Shown: one piece after another, positions 61,998 through 64,000 of the stretch | Layout of the letters: the number at the start of each line of letters is the position of its first letter | Numbering within the stretch: the stretch's first letter is position 1 | NCBI RefSeq assembly: GCF_017349355.1 | Contig: NZ_JAFMPM010000006.1 | Span: 124,001 to 188,000 of the forward strand | Length of the DNA stretch: 64,000 bases | Direction of reading: 5' to 3' | Source of the DNA: Thiothrix fructosivorans | GTDB taxonomy: Bacteria; Pseudomonadota; Gammaproteobacteria; Thiotrichales; Thiotrichaceae | Translations under genes and position numbers: made by a program | The notes under the pieces: model-generated | Told to the model about the DNA's origin: nothing | The model's database searches: none | The model's input: the letters and a program-made list of their open reading frames with translations, nothing else

Positions 61998-62312
61998 CTA
62001 CTGACACTCGCCCGCAATAAACCCCTGCACCTTGGGGTCAGCACACGCTTTACAATCGTTAGCATAGCTGTTGCGTAGTTGCGATGGACACGGCGCATTC
62101 ACGCAACGGATCAGCGGATCTGTCAGCGTCGCGCAGACTGGCGCAAACACTTCGTAACAAATCGCAGGGCGTGGCTCTTGGCATAATTGATACGCTGTTC
62201 TATTCGACGTTACTCGATCTTCCGCTGCGTCGGAACGGCTACACCCCGTTAACGCTGCTGCCGACATCGCTAACAGCAGCCCCCCGTACAGCAGCATTCC
62301 TAACCTTTTCAT
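61998..62312 (-). CDS. Cysteine-rich lipoprotein
   Basis: A 104-residue protein with a lipoprotein signal (lipobox LTGC, Cys about 24) and many cysteines in the mature part: LCQEPRPAICYEVFAPVCAT, RCVNAPCPSQLRNSYANDCK, ACADPKVQGFIAGEC. The cysteine spacing and the VCATLTD/YANDCKACA segment resemble Kazal-type protease inhibitor modules. The start was placed at 62312 (GAGG 6 nt upstream); upstream frame adds unrelated residues. Confidence 0.65.
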   Translation of the reverse strand: MKRLGMLLYGGLLLAMSAAALTGCSRSDAAEDRVTSNRTAYQLCQEPRPAICYEVFAPVCATLTDPLIRCVNAPCPSQLRNSYANDCKACADPKVQGFIAGECQ

Positions 62313-62411
62313 AAAAAACCTCGCACTAGATTGTTTTGGGGAGTACTCAATCACTTGCGACAAGTCGCCGTAATCCGTACTCTTATCCCATTCTTTGTCT
62401 GGAGCACTCAC

Positions 62412-63074
62412 ATGAATCTGGAACACGCCCGCTTTAACATGATCGAACAGCAGATACGCCCGTGGGACGTTCTGAATCAGACCATTTTGGACACGTTTGG
62501 TTGCATTCAGCGTGAGCTGTTTGTACCCAAGGTTCACAAGGCACTCGCCTTTGCCGATGTTGAAATTCCGCTAGGACACGGTGAACACATGATGTTCCCG
62601 CGCATGGAAGCCCGATTGTTGCAGGCGTTAGCCATTACGCCTGCCGACACTTGCTTAGAAATTGGCACAGGTAGTGGGTTTGTCACTGCCTGTTTGTGCC
62701 ATCTTAGCAAACACGTCGACAGCGTGGACATTCACGAGGACTTTACCCGACAAACGGAAGAACGTTTGTATGCCAGCAAGCTGCGCAACCATACGCTGCA
62801 CACGGGCGATGCGCTGCGGGATACGGCGCATCACAGCAAGCAATACGATGTCATTGCTATCACTGGCTCGATGCCGACGTACCTGCCATTGTTTGAAGCG
62901 CAACTCACGCCGGGTGGACGTTTGTTTGTGGTAGTGGGGCGCGGGGCTGCCATGCAGGCCATGCTGATCAAGCACGAAGAAGACGGTGAATTTACCCGCA
63001 CTGTATTGTTTGAAACACACTTACAAGCACTGGTAGGCGCTGACAGCGATGCTGGGCAAACGTTTGTGTTCTAA
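62412..63074 (+). CDS. Protein-L-isoaspartate O-methyltransferase family protein
   Basis: A 220-residue SAM-dependent methyltransferase-like protein: FNMIEQQIRPWDV at the N-terminus, SAM motif LEIGTGSGFVTACL, and VIAITGSMPTYLP. It belongs to the Pcm-like family often encoded just before rhodanese and tolC in gammaproteobacteria. The true Pcm active serine region is altered, so repair activity is not certain. GGAG lies 8 nt upstream. Confidence 0.85.
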   Translation: MNLEHARFNMIEQQIRPWDVLNQTILDTFGCIQRELFVPKVHKALAFADVEIPLGHGEHMMFPRMEARLLQALAITPADTCLEIGTGSGFVTACLCHLSKHVDSVDIHEDFTRQTEERLYASKLRNHTLHTGDALRDTAHHSKQYDVIAITGSMPTYLPLFEAQLTPGGRLFVVVGRGAAMQAMLIKHEEDGEFTRTVLFETHLQALVGADSDAGQTFVF

Positions 63075-63391
63075 TGATACGTCACTGGACACCGAGTGAA
63101 TGTGCCGCGTATTTGAAAACACCGCAAGCACCCCGCATATTGGATGTTCGCGAAGCGTGGGAATATGATATTGCCCACCTCGAAGGTTCTACCTTGATTC
63201 CACTGGGGCAATTAGCGGCACGGTTAGCGCAACTGGATAAAACGCACGAGTGGCTGGTCGTGTGCCATCATGGTATTCGCAGCGCTCATGCGTGTTATTA
63301 TCTGGAACGAAATGGCTTTCAAGTGATCAATCTAACAGGCGGTATCAACCGCTGGGCACAAGAGATTGACCACGATATGTCTCTCTACTAA
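63074..63391 (+). CDS. Rhodanese-like protein
   Basis: A 105-residue single-domain rhodanese that overlaps the methyltransferase stop (TAATGA). It has RILDVREAWEYDIAHLEGST, IPLGQL and the active-site loop VVCHHGIRSAHAC with the catalytic cysteine, then GFQVINLTGGINRWA. It may transfer sulfane sulfur in the cytoplasm. Confidence 0.9.
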   Translation: MIRHWTPSECAAYLKTPQAPRILDVREAWEYDIAHLEGSTLIPLGQLAARLAQLDKTHEWLVVCHHGIRSAHACYYLERNGFQVINLTGGINRWAQEIDHDMSLY

Positions 63392-63471
63392 CCCGAATTA
63401 GGGCTATAATTCGCGTTTGAATAAACATGCTCCTGCATGTGGCTAACTACAAATTTTGGAACCGTTTTTTT

Positions 63472-64000
63472 ATGAAACAACAGACACTGGCATTCTTGAT
63501 TGCAGCTTCCCTGACACTCGCAACCCAACAAGTGCAGGCGGAAAACCTGCTTCAGGTTTACCAACAGGCGAAGGGCTATGACGCGCAATTCAAAGCGCTC
63601 GAAAGTGACCATCTGGCTATTCTAGAACGCAAACCCCAAGCACTGGCAGCCCTCAAACCCCAAGTCGGTATTTCTGGCTCACTGACCGAAAGTACCCAGC
63701 GTTCTTATGACGCTTCATTCGCCGACTCCAGTGATACAACCACCGGTAGCAGCGCCAATTACAGCCTCAGCTTGAGCAAATCGCTGTATAACCAAGCCTT
63801 GAATGGTCAGGTCAAACAAGCCGATTCCATCATTGCTCAAGCCACGGCGGGGTTAGAAGCCGAACGTGAAGCACTCATCTTACGCGTAGCGGAAGCCTAC
63901 TTTAATTTCCTGCTAACCCAAGACAATCTGGAATTTGCCCGTACCGAGAAAGGCGCAATCAGTCGCCAACTGGAACAAACCCGTGCATATTTTGATGCAG
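63472..64000 (+). CDS. TolC-family outer membrane protein (partial)
   Basis: The N-terminal 176 residues before the window ends. A signal peptide (residues 1-23, ending QVQA), then ENLLQVYQQAKGYDAQFKAL, QALAALKPQVGISGSLTES and AEAYFNFLLTQDNLEFARTE, the TolC repeat pattern. It forms trimeric export channels for type I secretion or drug efflux. Placement after the Pcm-like and rhodanese genes is typical of gammaproteobacterial tolC. Confidence 0.9.
   Translation, partial: MKQQTLAFLIAASLTLATQQVQAENLLQVYQQAKGYDAQFKALESDHLAILERKPQALAALKPQVGISGSLTESTQRSYDASFADSSDTTTGSSANYSLSLSKSLYNQALNGQVKQADSIIAQATAGLEAEREALILRVAEAYFNFLLTQDNLEFARTEKGAISRQLEQTRAYFDA

Overview
The window reads as a chromosomal segment of a chemolithoautotrophic, sulfur-oxidizing gammaproteobacterium. 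The gene content (sox, apr, sat, Qmo/Hdr, phosphoribulokinase, PPi-phosphofructokinase) and the protein style fit a Thiothrix-like member of the Thiotrichales. This is inferred from gene content; no rRNA or marker tree was available. No rRNA, tRNA or CRISPR array was recognised.

Layout. 1-4.7 kb: a truncated HTH/NBR1-Ig regulator, a lipoprotein, a B12-binding radical SAM enzyme, a secreted 3D-domain protein and a wrecked IS200/IS605-type tnpB. 4.7-17 kb: an HI0933-type flavoprotein, a DsrC/TusE-like protein, a Pla-1/cef-type lipase lipoprotein, polA with a repeat inserted in frame, a DctB/DctD-like two-component pair, an RlpA-like protein and a DacB-type lipoprotein. 17-23 kb: rimO, an AT-rich gap with clustered DnaA boxes, prk, a HIT protein, a ferredoxin reductase and purT. 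23-27.6 kb: an accessory stretch with a PIN/Phd toxin-antitoxin pair, an LprI-like protein, AT-rich orphans, a Uma2 nuclease and an AAA-like/PD-(D/E)XK protein. 28-33.2 kb: qmoA-qmoB-hdrC-hdrB. 33-39 kb: FKBP proteins, a phosphodiesterase, an RRM protein, a YkgJ protein, pfp and adk. 39-43 kb: sat-aprB-aprA on the minus strand. 43-54 kb: housekeeping genes (MBL hydrolase, trhP, proC, yggT, gshA, M48 protease) interrupted by an AAA ATPase with a truncated PIN partner. 54-62 kb: the sox region. 62-64 kb: a methyltransferase-like protein, a rhodanese and the start of a TolC-type protein.

How it works together. Periplasmic SoxXA, SoxYZ and SoxB start thiosulfate oxidation. No soxCD is present here, as in sulfur-storing bacteria that use a truncated Sox pathway. 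In the cytoplasm, AprBA and Sat oxidize sulfite to sulfate with ATP formation, and QmoAB-HdrCB is the probable electron partner of AprBA. Phosphoribulokinase feeds CO2 fixation, and the PPi-dependent phosphofructokinase fits a Calvin cycle that recovers pyrophosphate.

The most interesting item is at 56.5-60.2 kb. An ECF sigma factor overlaps the gene for a membrane anti-sigma factor whose periplasmic half aligns with a DsrE-like domain, including an equivalent cysteine. The same shape occurs in the exported DsrE protein encoded next door behind a second, almost identical soxYZ. A shared promoter-like motif (GGAAT, 16-17 nt, CGTCA or CATCA) stands before soxB, before the second soxYZ and, divergently, before the sigma gene itself. 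This suggests a self-contained sulfur-sensing regulon. Other notable items are the repeat inside polA, the soxYZ duplication, the DnaA-box cluster and the eroded ATPase/PIN pair.
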